Assembly (NCBI GenBank): GCA_010645155.1
Contig: JAAGOF010000064.1
Span: 1,772,123-1,836,122, forward strand
Reading direction: 5' to 3'
Origin: Tigriopus japonicus
Lineage: Eukaryota; Arthropoda; Copepoda; Harpacticoida; Harpacticidae
Length of the DNA: 64,000 nt
A program made the translations under genes and the position numbers. The stretch's first letter is position 1; every line of letters starts with the position of its first letter. Positions 47,894 through 61,000 of this stretch are shown here, in pieces. Under the pieces are notes generated by a model. The model was given only the letters and a program-made list of their open reading frames with translations, made no database searches and had not been told where the DNA came from.

Positions 47894-47901
47894 ACTGTAA
47901 G
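47894..47901. repeat. Left target-site duplication of MITE (ACTGTAAG)
   Basis: An 8-bp direct repeat identical to 48512-48519, directly flanking the element. Eight base pairs is the usual hAT target-site length. Confidence 0.85.
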
Positions 47902-48511
47902 CAGGGTTGGGGAGTAATTGTAATTGCAATTACAATTACGTAATTTCAATTTCAATTACATGTAATTGTAATTGTAATTACTTACATTTTGGGCCAAGTA
48001 ATTTTTTGGCCATGTAATTGACGAATTTTCAATTACAAATTACCAATTACTTTTCAAACTCTTACTTCTTCAAATTAACCATAAAATCAATTGATACTTT
48101 GAGTTATCACTTGCAAAACAATTATTTTGTCATCAATTTGCGGTCAATGTGATGCCACTAACAGGTAGCTTTTGTTACAAAACACACCCAAGCTATGTTT
48201 TAAACTAAAATAACTTTTGATCATGATTTTTGTGTCAGGAGGTAGGGCTTTTCACAACTAAGGGCAGACAAAGGAGGTGGAAAAATAAAGAATTAAAACA
48301 TCGTCATACTTGATATATGTATATAAAGTTCGTAAAATATAAAGTAAAATATAAAGTATATAAAATTATAATTGAAGTTGATTACATTTTCGGATGATGT
48401 TATTGTAATTAATTACATTTTTCGACAAAGTAATTGTAATTGTAATTAATTAATTTTTTCGACAAAGTAATTGTAATTTATTACATTTTTCAAGTAATTG
48501 ACCCAACTCTG
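47902..48511. mobile_element. hAT-type MITE, 610 bp
   Basis: A non-autonomous DNA transposon with terminal inverted repeats. The left end is CAGGGTTGGGGAGTAATT. The right end, read on the opposite strand, is CAGAGTTGGGTCAATTACTT. It is flanked by a perfect 8-bp duplication ACTGTAAG. Subterminal regions are packed with TAATTG/CAATTA words in both orientations, which can fold into long hairpins. The internal part near 48.2-48.35 kb is AT-rich and encodes nothing. The CAGGGTTG terminus and 8-bp duplication are characteristic of hAT elements that need transposase supplied in trans. The identical duplications suggest a fairly recent insertion. Confidence 0.88.
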
Positions 48512-48519
48512 ACTGTAAG
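48512..48519. repeat. Right target-site duplication of MITE (ACTGTAAG)
   Basis: Identical to 47894-47901 and immediately adjacent to the right terminus (caactctg) of the MITE. Confidence 0.85.
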
Positions 48520-51181
48520 ACTCCGAATTCTTGCCCAATTAGGAACTCCTTAATCCTAGGTTGCATGATTATAATGGAAGTCGATTCCGTTCTTGTTATT
48601 GATTTTTATATGCGTTTGGTCTTCTGGGTTATTTTTTTTTTTAAATAAACTTAAGAAGAATCTCATTGACTCCAACATCAATGCCAAGTTCGACAAAATG
48701 AGGAATAAAAAACATTCATTCATGTCGATACTCTGGTTTTACAAAAAGGTTAAAAAGAAGGATTTTACAAGCACTCTCACACCAATTATTCCGTAGTTTA
48801 CCATCATATTGCCCCTTCAAACACGTTTAATTGAAAGCATTATAACTGTGCAGACTCACTATTTGCTTGGACTGGATCCTACACAACACAAAGCCTCTTT
48901 TGAGCCCGAGAGGCGAATTCAGTGGAGGGTTTCACTTTTCTTATTTATGGTCCATTGAATGCAATAGAATCCATAATTCAAATCCTCCTTTTCAATGAGC
49001 CTCCTCATTGGTATTCAATCAGAATCTGATCTGCCCAGAAGGATTATCAAGGGGGGCTTCTTTCTTATTGGGAAGTGGTGACCTAAAATTGAATCGAGTC
49101 GATCAAGGTCTAGGGAACTGAACAAGAGATTTTTAGTTCCTGTACGACCATCAAATCACGTAGTTTTTGAAAGCGGCGAAGCGATTTCGAAGTCCATCAT
49201 GTTCGTCCTGATGCCTCGATTTTCCAAGATATTTTTGTGATTGCTTCATATCCTTCCTTGATTTTTTTTATAATATCACCACTTTTTTGTTGGATGGGCA
49301 GTTATGTCACGCTTTAAGATTTATGACTTCCGAATACGTTTTGGAGTGCTCATCCGCGCCAAATAAAATGAAGTCGGAAGAATTTTCGTCTCTACTATTT
49401 CAAGATCAAAGGTCAATAAAGGTTTTTTCGCTCAATCAATGGCTTCAAAACCACTTGTTTAGACACGGAAATGAAATTTTGTGTGCGTACAGTGTCTTTT
49501 CAAGTGCAGAAAGTACTAACTATGTCTTGATAAGGTATTTCAAAACATGTTCGATAGTTGTACTTTTTCTAATCACTATAGTATATTTATAGTAAGTCTT
49601 AGTGTTGGTGAAACGAAAAATGTCATCTAATGGCAAAAAGTCACATCGTCCGGTTTTTAACTGGAAATGCGATAAACCATTTCAAAGAAATGCAATTTGG
49701 ATCACCTTGTTTCACAATCTAGGTTTATGTTCCAAAGAATGGGTTCAAACGAAGTCAGTTTTTTTGTTCAGAAGCAAAGGGACCCTTTCGCCAAGTTTTA
49801 TCAAAATTTGGGTAAAGATAACATGACCAATTCTATCCACATTCATATCCTCTGTTCTTATATTCTTACTCGGGTAGTTTATTTTGTCACGATTTCTTGG
49901 AATCAATCATTAACGCTCCGTCTCTTTGGTGTGAACTGAGTTAGAAAGACTGCTCAGATTTCCCATGGTTCTTTCGCCCAAAAAAGGTTTTATGGACACA
50001 TGGAGCTGTCAATTGAATTGGTAGAGGAGGAAACGGACCATGAGGAAAACGAGGGGTGGTTGCACTTGTAATTAAGTTCCATCTTTCTTTCCATTAGTTT
50101 CTCTCATCAGCGATCCCAAGCAAAGGTAGATAATTGAAAATGCCCAAGTCAAACTGGCAATCTGGCATTTTCGTCATTCACGTGCAACTCGGAGTTTAAT
50201 ATTCCGTCATGGTCGGGCTGGTTTGAGATAGAAATCAGGGATGTCATTGGGATTCCATTCTTTTCTGCTATCACAGTTGGAGGCTTCAAAAGGTTTTTTC
50301 TTTGATTTGTGCAATACCACAACTAGAGGTCTACATAAAGAGAACAAACTTGACCTTTGCCATGGTTCAATGAAGTCGATTTTATGACAGTTTGTGTTCC
50401 TCGCAATGGTCACTTCTTATTGAATTTACGTAAACGTGTGGGATTCGTACGAATGAAAGCTGATCAGACAAAAATATTGTTATCATATCGTTTATGATTT
50501 TAAACAAATGTTGCGTCATTTTGAAGATTCTCGAAGTTTTTCGAAGATGTATTTTACATATTGATTTCATTTTGTGCTTCACTGTAAATAATCTACAAAT
50601 GGAGGGGAAAGCACAGACATGACTTGAAATCGCGCCCTCATACTTGTCGTTCCTATAAGTAGAGTCCTTCAAATTGGATAAAAGGTCCCTCTTCAGAGAC
50701 GGCAGTCAACTACTAACTCATCTTCAAACAATCTTTGATCGTAATCTCGCGAGGATGACAGGCAAACTTATCTTGGATACATTTTCCGAGAGAAATTTAT
50801 TGAGCAGACTTCTATTGTCGCATCTCTGAAGCCTCGCTCGTTATTCAATGGAGAGCAATGCCCGACTTTGGTAAAGTAAATCATTTACTAAATAGCACCC
50901 ATTGTGTGATTGACATTTTAAAATTTCAAGTGTCGTGAATAGAAAAAGGTAGAAGACTTCAATGAGAGTTTACTGACAGTTTGCCCGTGGATCGTACAGA
51001 ATGTACATTTCGGAGCTCTTATATTGACAGGTTATTTGCATATTCAAACACACTCCCCTCTTTCTTTTCAATGACCTTCAAAATCGATCAGGATTTTTGA
51101 CCTCTTCGAAAAATGAGTACAGTCAAAAAGAAATATGACACTCCGTCTCTCAAAACTTGATCCTGATCCTGCTGGATTTGG

Positions 51182-51296
51182 TATTTAAGTTTACCTAAGC
51201 GACCATAGCCCATTTAACTTCTCACTCATCTGGAAATTGTTTATTACCGACAATCTCGTAACATGAGTGGCGACGAGGACATCGGGAACGGCCATG
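51182..51296 (+). promoter_or_regulatory. Promoter-like arrangement before a short ORF
   Basis: A TATTTAAG at 51182-51189 is followed about 40 bp later by tcactcatc, similar to an arthropod initiator. ATGs follow at 51263 and 51294, the second in a gccATGG context opening a 27-codon frame (MDSPYFTLESDDNHRVQR at the start). The frame might continue through a gttaag donor, but no next exon was identified. Confidence 0.18.
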
Positions 51297-53476
51297 GACT
51301 CGCCATATTTCACTCTTGAGTCTGATGATAATCATCGAGTCCAGAGAACTCTCGAAGATTTCAAGGGGTTAAGATAACACATCGGCGTGACTTACGGATT
51401 TTTCTTCCATTTCGGAAGACGACCTTTAAGAGTTATTGGGGTTATCGGGCTCAATCTCACTTTCCGTGTGTTTTAGTAGATGTTTTCGAAGCGATTTCCC
51501 GTAAACGACCCACCATTATGGGCCAAGGAGCCAATGAGCTCGCTAACTCTGTGCATAACTAGCTCTCACGAACGTTTAACGACGATGACAATCGTTCCTG
51601 GGTCTTTGTCACCATCCATCCATCCAAGGCCCTCACCTCTTGAGCATTATCTCATTCCCGTCTCCTTTAACGTAAGATGGCATCAAACTACATCCCAGTC
51701 TGAATAGAGCTTTGTTTCCCGTAATTAATTTATAGTCATGCTTGGAGAACAGCTCACAATGGAGCCAAAGCTTGACTAGTACCTCTGGCACCTCCCACTT
51801 TCATTGTTGAACTGTCATAAAGATCAGAGGTTTCTTTTGCACGATTCGTCTTTTGTTTTCACAACATTGCAGCTTGTGCTGCCTCATTGCTCATTGGCAA
51901 TATTTTCTTCTACTTTGCAAAAATAACTAGCCCTTGTTTGAGCACAGGGCTCTTCATTTTTATATCCTCATAATGAAACTAACAAGTCACGTTTCTTGAG
52001 ACAGACGAGGCCGTCTCGAGCAGGATTGAGAAAAAATTAGCTAGCTGGGTATGTACTGTCTTGTACAAATATTTTGAGATTTCGAGTTGCATTCCATCCA
52101 ATGAGGTCCGTTGATGGGTTGGTATGATCTAATTGATAGCGCAGATTATGGGTCTGGGAATAATGTTGAATGAGAGATCGTGATTACCTCGTGATCCTCG
52201 CAGTTTTAAAAGCCAGTGATGAAGGTGAATCAAGTTGAACCGCAAGAATGTGCCAATAACTCAAAGATGAGTACGCTCGCTGAATTTCTAATCATATTTT
52301 ATCATCCATTTTCGGCTAGACCTCATTTGAGATTGTCACGTGGGGGCAATTAATCTGAGCGCCCAATATTCATGGGTAAAATTTGGACCATCTAAGAAAA
52401 ATAATAGCGACCTCAAGACAAGATCCAACGTCTATTTAAAACATCGGTCCAGACAATAGACAAGTGAATTGATATTGAGCTCTGGGAAATGCATCAAAGA
52501 CTCGCAAGATTGGGTTTCAAATGAAAATTTCACATGCAAACTCACGATGACGCCGAGGAGAACGGGCGACCGCGGGGCTCTGATTTTGGACAAGTAAGAC
52601 ATTAAACAAAGACCAAATTTACAGGCTCAAACCTGACGGCATCTCAGAGGATCAGTCTCTCAATAGAGTTTCGTGCCCACAGGCGACACCCGGAATTCCA
52701 AACCCCGTCATTACTTCCAAGGTGGATAGAAAAAAAATCCGAAACGGTCAATTCTTGACCAAGACAGGGAGAGAGAGGAGGAAATCATGGCCCCTCACGG
52801 CATAATAATCTCAAATCATTTCGTCTTGTATACGAAATTGATTCAGGCCAAAAATAGAGGAAGTCCAAGCTTGCAACAAGCAGCCATTTTCCTTGAAGAA
52901 GGTTTGGAAGCATCTCACTTACATTCTTCCCGCCATGATGAATGATGCGGAGCTCGTGCTTTTAGCTTCCATGCAAGCAAGTGCTCTGAGTGGTTGGTTC
53001 TGATCATTTATTACGATAGCAGCCAACCAAACATGGCCGAAACAAACCATCTGAAAGTCTCATTTAAAAAACCCGAGGAAGAGTGGCTTTTTTGGTTTCT
53101 TATCTGGCTATCTCGATGATACAGGAGGGAGGTTGGTGATTCAAGTGATCCAATGTGTTGATGACTATCTGGCATTTTTTGTTATGATTTGCTTTATAAG
53201 ACTAAAGCACGAGACGAAACACCAAGGGGCCCAAAATGATTAACCCGTCAGAAAGTAATTTCAAAGAGCTTCTTGCCACAAGTCTGCATTCAAATTTTGA
53301 TAACCATGGCTCGGAAAAATATTTGCTAAAAAGTGACAAAGTAAGTGACTAAATATTTTCGTCAAAAGGCCAACATATTTGAAAAATGAGCCAGACATTT
53401 GAAAACTATTTTTTTGACAACGCCATTATTCCGTAACTTCGTCTGTGTGCACCAAATTATCCATTATATTTTTGGC

Positions 53477-53858
53477 AAGTTTAATGCAATGGGTCGTTTT
53501 TGGAGGCACACTTGGCACCTAAATGATTTTACAATCGAATATTCCTTTTGCTCAATAGATGGCGCATTTTTTACGTATATGACGGTAGTTATGGTTGTCA
53601 ATATTTAACTTTAGCACAAATGCTGTTTTTTAGACATTTTGGTGCATTTGGTTCTTTATGGTTAAGCCCTATTATGAATTGACCATTCATTAATCGCGCT
53701 TACATTTTCATGAAATGCTTTTTTTCTTGCGTCAAAAATCATAAAATATTTTCCCAAACCAGGCAAAATGTTTAAGAATCCGAGGAAACTTAAAGAAAGG
53801 TTTTTAAAAATATCTTATATTTTAAAACATATAGTTCCGGGCCCAATGATAACCATCC
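53477..53858 (+). repeat. Dispersed repeat, copy 2
   Basis: Partner of the repeat at 23311-23692, in the same orientation and with the same block order (see copy 1). The two copies are about 30 kb apart and diverged by many substitutions, so this is an old interspersed family rather than a recent duplication. Confidence 0.65.
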
Positions 53859-56800
53859 TTTCAGTTTGTCAAAATATGCAGATTCGGAGGATTGTGGACT
53901 ATTACTGTTATGATACCATTGCTGTTAAGAGTTTTTGCAGGGTTTTGTGGTCGAACAAAAGATTTACAACATGAACATCACAAAAAGATACCACAGAGGT
54001 AAAAAAATGTTTCAAATGAGTTGTTTTTCTTGATAATCCGACCATGATTTGAAAATATTTGCCTAGCGTCCTAAGTGCCATTTTTGTGTCATTTCTGAAA
54101 TTTCAGGAATCTGAAGATGTGTCCATTTGTCTTGTCGTCACATCTCCAATTTTGGCTAATTCGGACAGGTTCTGGAAATGTGTCATCATTTTTCATGGAC
54201 ATTTTGATATCGACATTTCACCAATGTGACATGATCAAATGGATCTATTAGATACGTACACGTCTTCAAAGCTCGGAAAAATGATTCAGAAATGGACCAC
54301 TTCTGTTTTGCAGACAGCTTATCAGAAATACCAAGAATTGAACCTGAAATATATTTCAGGCTGATTTGTTGACAAGACTTATTTGCTATGATTATGATTC
54401 CTTCATAAAAATCCAAACCCTGGAAGTGCAAGTACATTTTTTATACTCCTTTGAAAAAATGGTTTGTTTTTTAAGTAAAGTTTGCAGACTTGTGCATTTT
54501 GAATTGAGAAGCACTTTTCCATATTTTAAACCAATCAAAAGTTGTTCTGAATGTTCTAAAAATAGCGGGTTAAGATTTATATCTTTTCTATTGGTCATGG
54601 TTCCAGTGAAATGGACTCAAAGGATATTTTAATTGTCAATTGTGACAGATGAGGAGGCATTTCGAATGTGAAGAACAAGAATTTTTATCGGTCCAAGTTT
54701 TTCCGACCTCATCTGTGGCTTCGAGTAGAATGCATTCGTGCATTGGATGTGGTGTTATCCAAAGTCAATTTCTGTTTATTGCTTCACGGAATGTTAGCCG
54801 CCCCACATTCATCTGAAAGCTTTGGATTAGCATATCACTTTAATTTCTCAACTTTTCAAGGGCCCTTTCTGGACTTCTTCGACTTTCTTTCGTAAGCAGA
54901 GCTATCCAGAGATTCCAACGCCTCACTTGATCCAGTTACATTCCATAGAATGAATCGAAATGAGTCTCGCCGGATTAAAACGCGGGCAGCATTCAATTCA
55001 GGTCGTAATCATAAATCCTCGACACCCAAAACGGATTCTCGAATCGACGGCTCGCTCACCTTCAATTGGAGGACTTTACTTGCTTTGAAGGTGTCCAAAT
55101 TTTGAGCCCAGAGACTTTGTCATTTAACCTCCACTAGGATTTATTCAGATTGTCCGGATTTAAAATGGGATGCCGAGACATTAGGTCAATTTATCGAGGT
55201 TATTCCACGCTGGATCGAGAACAATGTATTTTCCCCATTGGCGGTACTTAAGCAAAGAATGCCGATATCAGAAATTATGTTCTTTTCTTTCTTAACTGCT
55301 AAATGGATGTTTGCACCCTAGGCTAGTAACCTTGGTGAATGAGGTCCTAGATGGTGGTAACATTATCAGCCGGGGTCTACAATGCAGAAATTTGAGCCAC
55401 GAGAGAAGTGCAAAGACATTAATTCCTCTTTCCATTTGGAAAGGGTCGAGTGACATTTTGGCATGGGAAGCTCCGCACTTTTGTGAATGAGACCGCGTTC
55501 TTCTGAGCCATGGCCAATCACGCATCACTTCAATTTTTGTATTTAAAAACACATGTTAGCCTGTCTTAAAGAGGATGTTTTATTTGGAAGTTGAGGCCAA
55601 AATGTGAGCGAAAGTCAAAGAGGCACGAGAACCCATTGGATTGGATGAGAATTTGGTTAGCTCCATATCGTTGAGAACATTACGAAGAACGAACGACGAC
55701 AGTCATACCGGGTTATAGTGTTACTTTTATAGTGATGAAAGAATTTACGATATAACTTCATTTCATCGCTGAACGGCTTGGGTTGCTCTCAATCTCGAAC
55801 TCCCATTTCGAGATCCAAATATGGCTGAACAGATAGATAGTAGAAAGATGGATTGGAGATTGGTTCCACGGCATTCATACTGGAATTGAAACATCTGGGA
55901 TACTTGATTGGTTTGATCTGATAGTGGTTTGTGGCACCACACTCTCACAGACCAACGAAGATCCCCATGGAGAGTAGTTCACGGACAGTGAGTGACTGCT
56001 TCGAGAACTTCACCATGCATTAAGATGGAGCATCATTTTTCATGGGGAAGTCACGATTGTTGTCCATTCTCTTTGGTCCGACCAAAGTTGTGGTCATAGT
56101 CACTTACTGAGTCCCTCCATCTACAGTGAAATCATTCAGAAACACAAAATAAAGCATTCCACCTCACTTAGGGTTCTTCTTCTCGGTTTTGGCGAGCGAG
56201 AGTTGGCAAACTTGCGCCGCACCCTGTGCAATTCTGAAAACGTCTCGCACTCAAATGCAGATAACAAAGCAAAGAGAAATGAAGGGGCTGCCTGCCCAGT
56301 CAGTCAGAGTGAAATATGCTCACTTTTTCGGCATTGCTTTGTTAGTTGAAGAGGAGCCCTTTTTCCGCTCTTTGAACGATAATGGATCGAGAGGGAAACC
56401 AACGAACTGAATGGTGACTGGACGCTCGGAGAAAAGAACCAGAGACCCAGAAAAGTCAATGAATTTATTGCTTGAATGCATCGTGGCCGATAAAGAAATG
56501 CCGTCCATCTTTCCCAAGTGTCGGAGAAAGAAAGGAAGGGAGATTGAACATCGGAATGGCCGGAAAAAATCGCTACATATGTAAAGCCAAAGTGCCTATC
56601 TACTTTGGATAATTTTGGACAGGGAAACTCACTTTACCTTTCATGGCGCTATGTCGCCCATCACATTAGGGAATGCCTTCTGTCATAAAAATGTCTGCCC
56701 TCTCGACACTAGTCGACGAATTTTAAACCTTATTTGGAATCTTTTCTCCTTGGTGAAAGGTTCTATCTCTGTATTCAAGAGAGGTTCGGTCTCCAACCTT

Positions 56801-57969
56801 GGTTCCAACGACCATGTGTCGTTGATTGGGAGGACAAATCCCGTTAATGGTTACCTTTTTCCATGCTCATGGCTTGAAACATGACATTTCAGAAGCATAA
56901 CGCTCGTAAGATGTTCCCCAGGGGGTCTTTGGGAGGAAGAACCTTTGAGATTTCAAGTAGCCAACCATGCCAGTGAGGTGAGTAGTGACTCCGGTGGATT
57001 TGCGAATCAACATTGAACATCTCTTCTCGAGCTTTGGTCGTCATTTTCGTCGACAACCAAGAGACCATTCAGATCCATTCGAGATTCATTTATAAACCAG
57101 CAAGAGATTGGACTGTAATGAGGCAAAGTGCCTATTAAGCGTCGGGGTCGAGGAGTTCTGGGATTGCTGATGATTGTCCAATGAGGAAATCCAATCCCAC
57201 ACATAAAAGCATAAAATCCATCCATGCCTCAGGTGGATCAAGCAATGGTTTCCCTGAATCAGACACTCACAGTCCCGGAGCTCATTAATGCATTCTACTT
57301 AGAACCACGATGAGCTTGAAAAACCATTCTTTCCCAGGCAGAACGGAGAAAAAGACGACCAAGCAAGATGATGATGATGTTCCTCTCATCAAGGTCTAAC
57401 GTATAAATTCTCCCTCTCAATGATGTCATAATTCAAAGGCAACCCAGAATCTAGCTTGGAACGACGGACACCTAAATGACTGGAGAGGTTCCTACTTAAA
57501 CCTCCATGAATACCGTTGTTCCTGGGCGAGAAAAGAGCTTGAGTCTAGACTACAAAAATAGATCTCGACAAAAGCACCCAAAGGGACCCTGTGAATGTGC
57601 TTCAACCCTAAAAGTGAGGGCTAGGGGAGGATGGTGGCAATCCATTTCAGACTTTGGCCGGCTTTAATTGGCCCCTCAAAATGCAAGGAACTCTCAAAAT
57701 GCTCGCAGACAGCCAAGTTTTATGGATGGATGAACCGAAATGGGATTCGTTCGGCGAGAAAACAGTGATTATTGTGGTCTCTTCCCGAGAGAAAACGCTA
57801 GCAAGATTAGCATAAACGAAATTGGTTGCTCGTGTTCGGTATTTACGAGACCAAGAGAGCTTGGACAATGTCTCAATTTGTGTCTGCAGGCGAGTTTGCG
57901 GCGAACGAGTGAACCGACCAACAGATGGTAATCATCATAACAGTCGAGGCGAACTTTAACAATGATATC

Positions 57970-57975
57970 TTTATT
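57970..57975 (-). terminator. Poly(A) signal AATAAA of the SLC26 gene
   Basis: The plus strand reads tttatt. It lies 69 bp beyond the transporter stop codon (58044-58046) on the minus strand. Confidence 0.6.
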
Positions 57976-58043
57976 TGAACTAATAATGCCCGCGCAAAAG
58001 AATTACAAGTTCACAGCCTCGTAGTTTGAGAACAGAAGATCGC

Positions 58044-61000
58044 CTAGGAGCCTCGGATCTTTTGTTCAGCATCCTGAAGATTGACATACGCCAAGAACAA
58101 AGAGGAGTCAACCCCTTGCAAAATCTCCTCAATACTCTCATCAACGCAACAAAAGTAGACGTGTTGTCCGGACTTCTTCAGACTTTTGGTCAACCCTCGG
58201 ATTCCCTAAAACACAACACCAAAAATGGTCACTTTCTTTAGAAAACCCAAGTCCTCATTGGGACACAACCGAACTTACCGAGGCTGCCGTATAATCCATT
58301 TCTCGAACTTGGCTCATGTCCATGATAATTGGAGTCAAAAGATGAGCTTCATTGGACTGATTGCTCTGCACAATGTCGAGAATCTTGTTCCTGATTTCAT
58401 CCACGGAAGGGAAGAACAAACCCCGATCAGGGGTAACCAAAATGTAAGGGATATTGTCGATCTGAAAAGGCATCGAGGAAGTTGAGGATAAATGCATTTA
58501 AAATGGGGGCGGAGACGGAGTTTTTCGCTTCGTTTCCAGCCCTTGGTGGGTCTCGCTCATTACCTGTCCCTCTTTAACGGTGACCTTAGGTCGACTGGCA
58601 GTAAAGATAAGCATTGACAGGTGAACAAGAGTGCCCACTATTATACCCACTTCCACTTGAACAAAGAGACCCAGGAAAAAGGTCAAGCAAAACGGGACAA
58701 GATCAATTTCTGGGAAAAAATTGAAGAAGAATAAGTACCACGAATTAGTCACAGTATCACAAAGGTCAGGCTTAATGGTCTTTGAAGACGCTCGCCTTCA
58801 TTCCAAAATGTTCACGTACTTTTAGACCGCCAAATCGGAAGTAGGATTTCAATGTCCACAATAAAAATCACAGCAGAAATGATGACAGCGGACAAAGCCG
58901 ATTTAGGGATGTATCCGAAATGAGGGGTGAGGAAGGAGCACGTCATTAAGACGATGATTCCGGTGAGGATTCCCCCGAACGTGGTTCGAACCCCGCTGGA
59001 ACTGTTCACAGCCGAACGACTAAAAGCCGAAGTAACCGGTAATGAACCAATAAACGAGCCCAAAGTCTGAGAAACGCCCAGCGCCACCATTTCTTGGGAG
59101 GCATCCACCGCCCTATTCCCGGCTGAATAAAAGAACGTATATTAGATTGACCCATGGGGCGTGTGAGTTTGTGCTCTTTACAACAGACTTACAGGCGTAG
59201 AATTTGGCAATGGCTAAATGTTGTAGGAATGACACGATTGGCACCAGGACGATACCAATACCGAGGTCGCTGACAAGCTCTGCGGGAGTTAAGGTTGTCT
59301 CGTTTTGAGCCGGAATTTGCCACGGTAACTGGATCGAAGGCAATCCAGCCTCGACTTCGCCTAAAACGAGATCAATAAATACGAGTGGTTGAACCTTACT
59401 ACGCCTCAATTGATTGGCGCACTCAATGTCAGTTCGCACCTGTCAAGATGAGAACGTCTTTCATTTCATAGACTTCAGTGAGAACGTAAGCAATGATGGC
59501 CGACAGGATAACGATGAAGCAGTTGCGAGAGATCGAGATCAACCACTTAAACTTGGCGAAGAATCGAGCTCGAAGCGTCTCGGGATCGGGCCCTTCGCAC
59601 CAATGAGTGTCTTTCACTTTCTGAAATCCGACAAATAAACCTCAAATCGTTAAAGGGCTGTTCTATTTCGGGCTAGATTACGTAAAGATGTGAATGTGAA
59701 TGAACTCACTCTGAGGAAGAGCAGGATACCGATGCAGGTGAAGCCAAGGGCTGCATCGCAAGGTCTGACCCGATCCATGTTCTGGAACACTCCAATCCAA
59801 GTATTGATAAATCCTCGACTCGAGATCTGGAAGAGATAAACCGACACGATTGCACTCACTGATAGGGGTGTCCGACACAAATTGGCCCCGTGAAACATGC
59901 AAGTCCAATCTTTGGCGACAAAGCGGCCAACATAAATCTCCTTGCTTTGCATCAATCCTTGATTAGGACATAATCGACTTCTCGGTCGTTTTCTCGCCTA
60001 AAGCCTCTACTCCATTATTTAGCATGAGCTCAATCCTAATCCCGAGCTCCATTGTTATGTCTGCTGGCGAGGCAATCACCATCGCCTTTTCAAAGGTGCC
60101 TAACCTCTTAACCAAGAGACTCGCTCCAACCTATCTTCTCCTACAGTTCCCAGGGAAGCTAATACGACATAAAACATCTCAATCAAAACGAGGTGTAATT
60201 GTCCACCATTGTTATTTGGGCGGCGAGTGGATCGAGCTGCGAGCAAGAAGCAAGCCAACCAAAAGGAAAACAGAGAGAGAGAGAGAAGACCTCAATGCCT
60301 GAAGGGATCAAATTTTCCTAAGCGACTCTTCAAGCTAGCACTCATTGCAAGCATGGCAGAATTCGTAGGTACAGATGTAGCTCAGATGCTTCGAGCGACG
60401 ACTCGTTTCGGTCGTCGGACGCTGGGAATGAGATGTCGTTTTTCCTCGGTTTGACTTGCATCTCATCCTGCTTGGCGAAACCAAGTACCAACCAACTACT
60501 AGTAGAGCAAAGGCACATTGGAGAGAAGTTTTGAACGTAATGCCACGGAAATTTATCACGGTTATAAATCATTATTATAAATAGAGTTCTTCATGTTCAC
60601 GGCCGCGATGGTGTGCCCAAATCCGAGTGCGTCCACATGTATTGTACGTAGAACGTAGGGTATATATTCACGGTAGGAGGAGGGAACACTCGTTCCATTT
60701 TCGTAAGTGCTACATTTGAACAGTCTAATTTGCGTTGGTATTTGCCAAAAGTCGTAACTCTTTCTCTCAATTGAGTAACAAGCCATTGTACTTAACAAGT
60801 GAGGCTGAGATAGTGGCAGGTTTTTTTCGTGGAATACTTTCTCATGAACCAAGAGTAGCATTTATCACCCAAGATAATTGAACTCGGAATTGAGTTAACA
60901 TGTTTAAAGACTTCCAGAAAGAAGTGCGTGCTCTTTATCGGAATAACTGGTTATTCAAATCAAAGCTCTTTCTTTAAGAGGTGCCAATAAATCATTGTCC

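Larger units (their letters stand above)
48520..57969. other. Long intergenic region between receptor and transporter genes
   Basis: Holds the second copy of the dispersed repeat (about 53.48-53.86 kb) and a weak promoter-like arrangement at about 51.18-51.3 kb. Other open frames are short, lack domains and have no matched splice sites. Confidence 0.4.

Noticed and set aside
52547..52802. Open frame split by a GT-AG interval giving a 75-residue product
   Set aside because: The implied intron is only 31 bp, below what is plausible here, and the peptide has no recognisable content.
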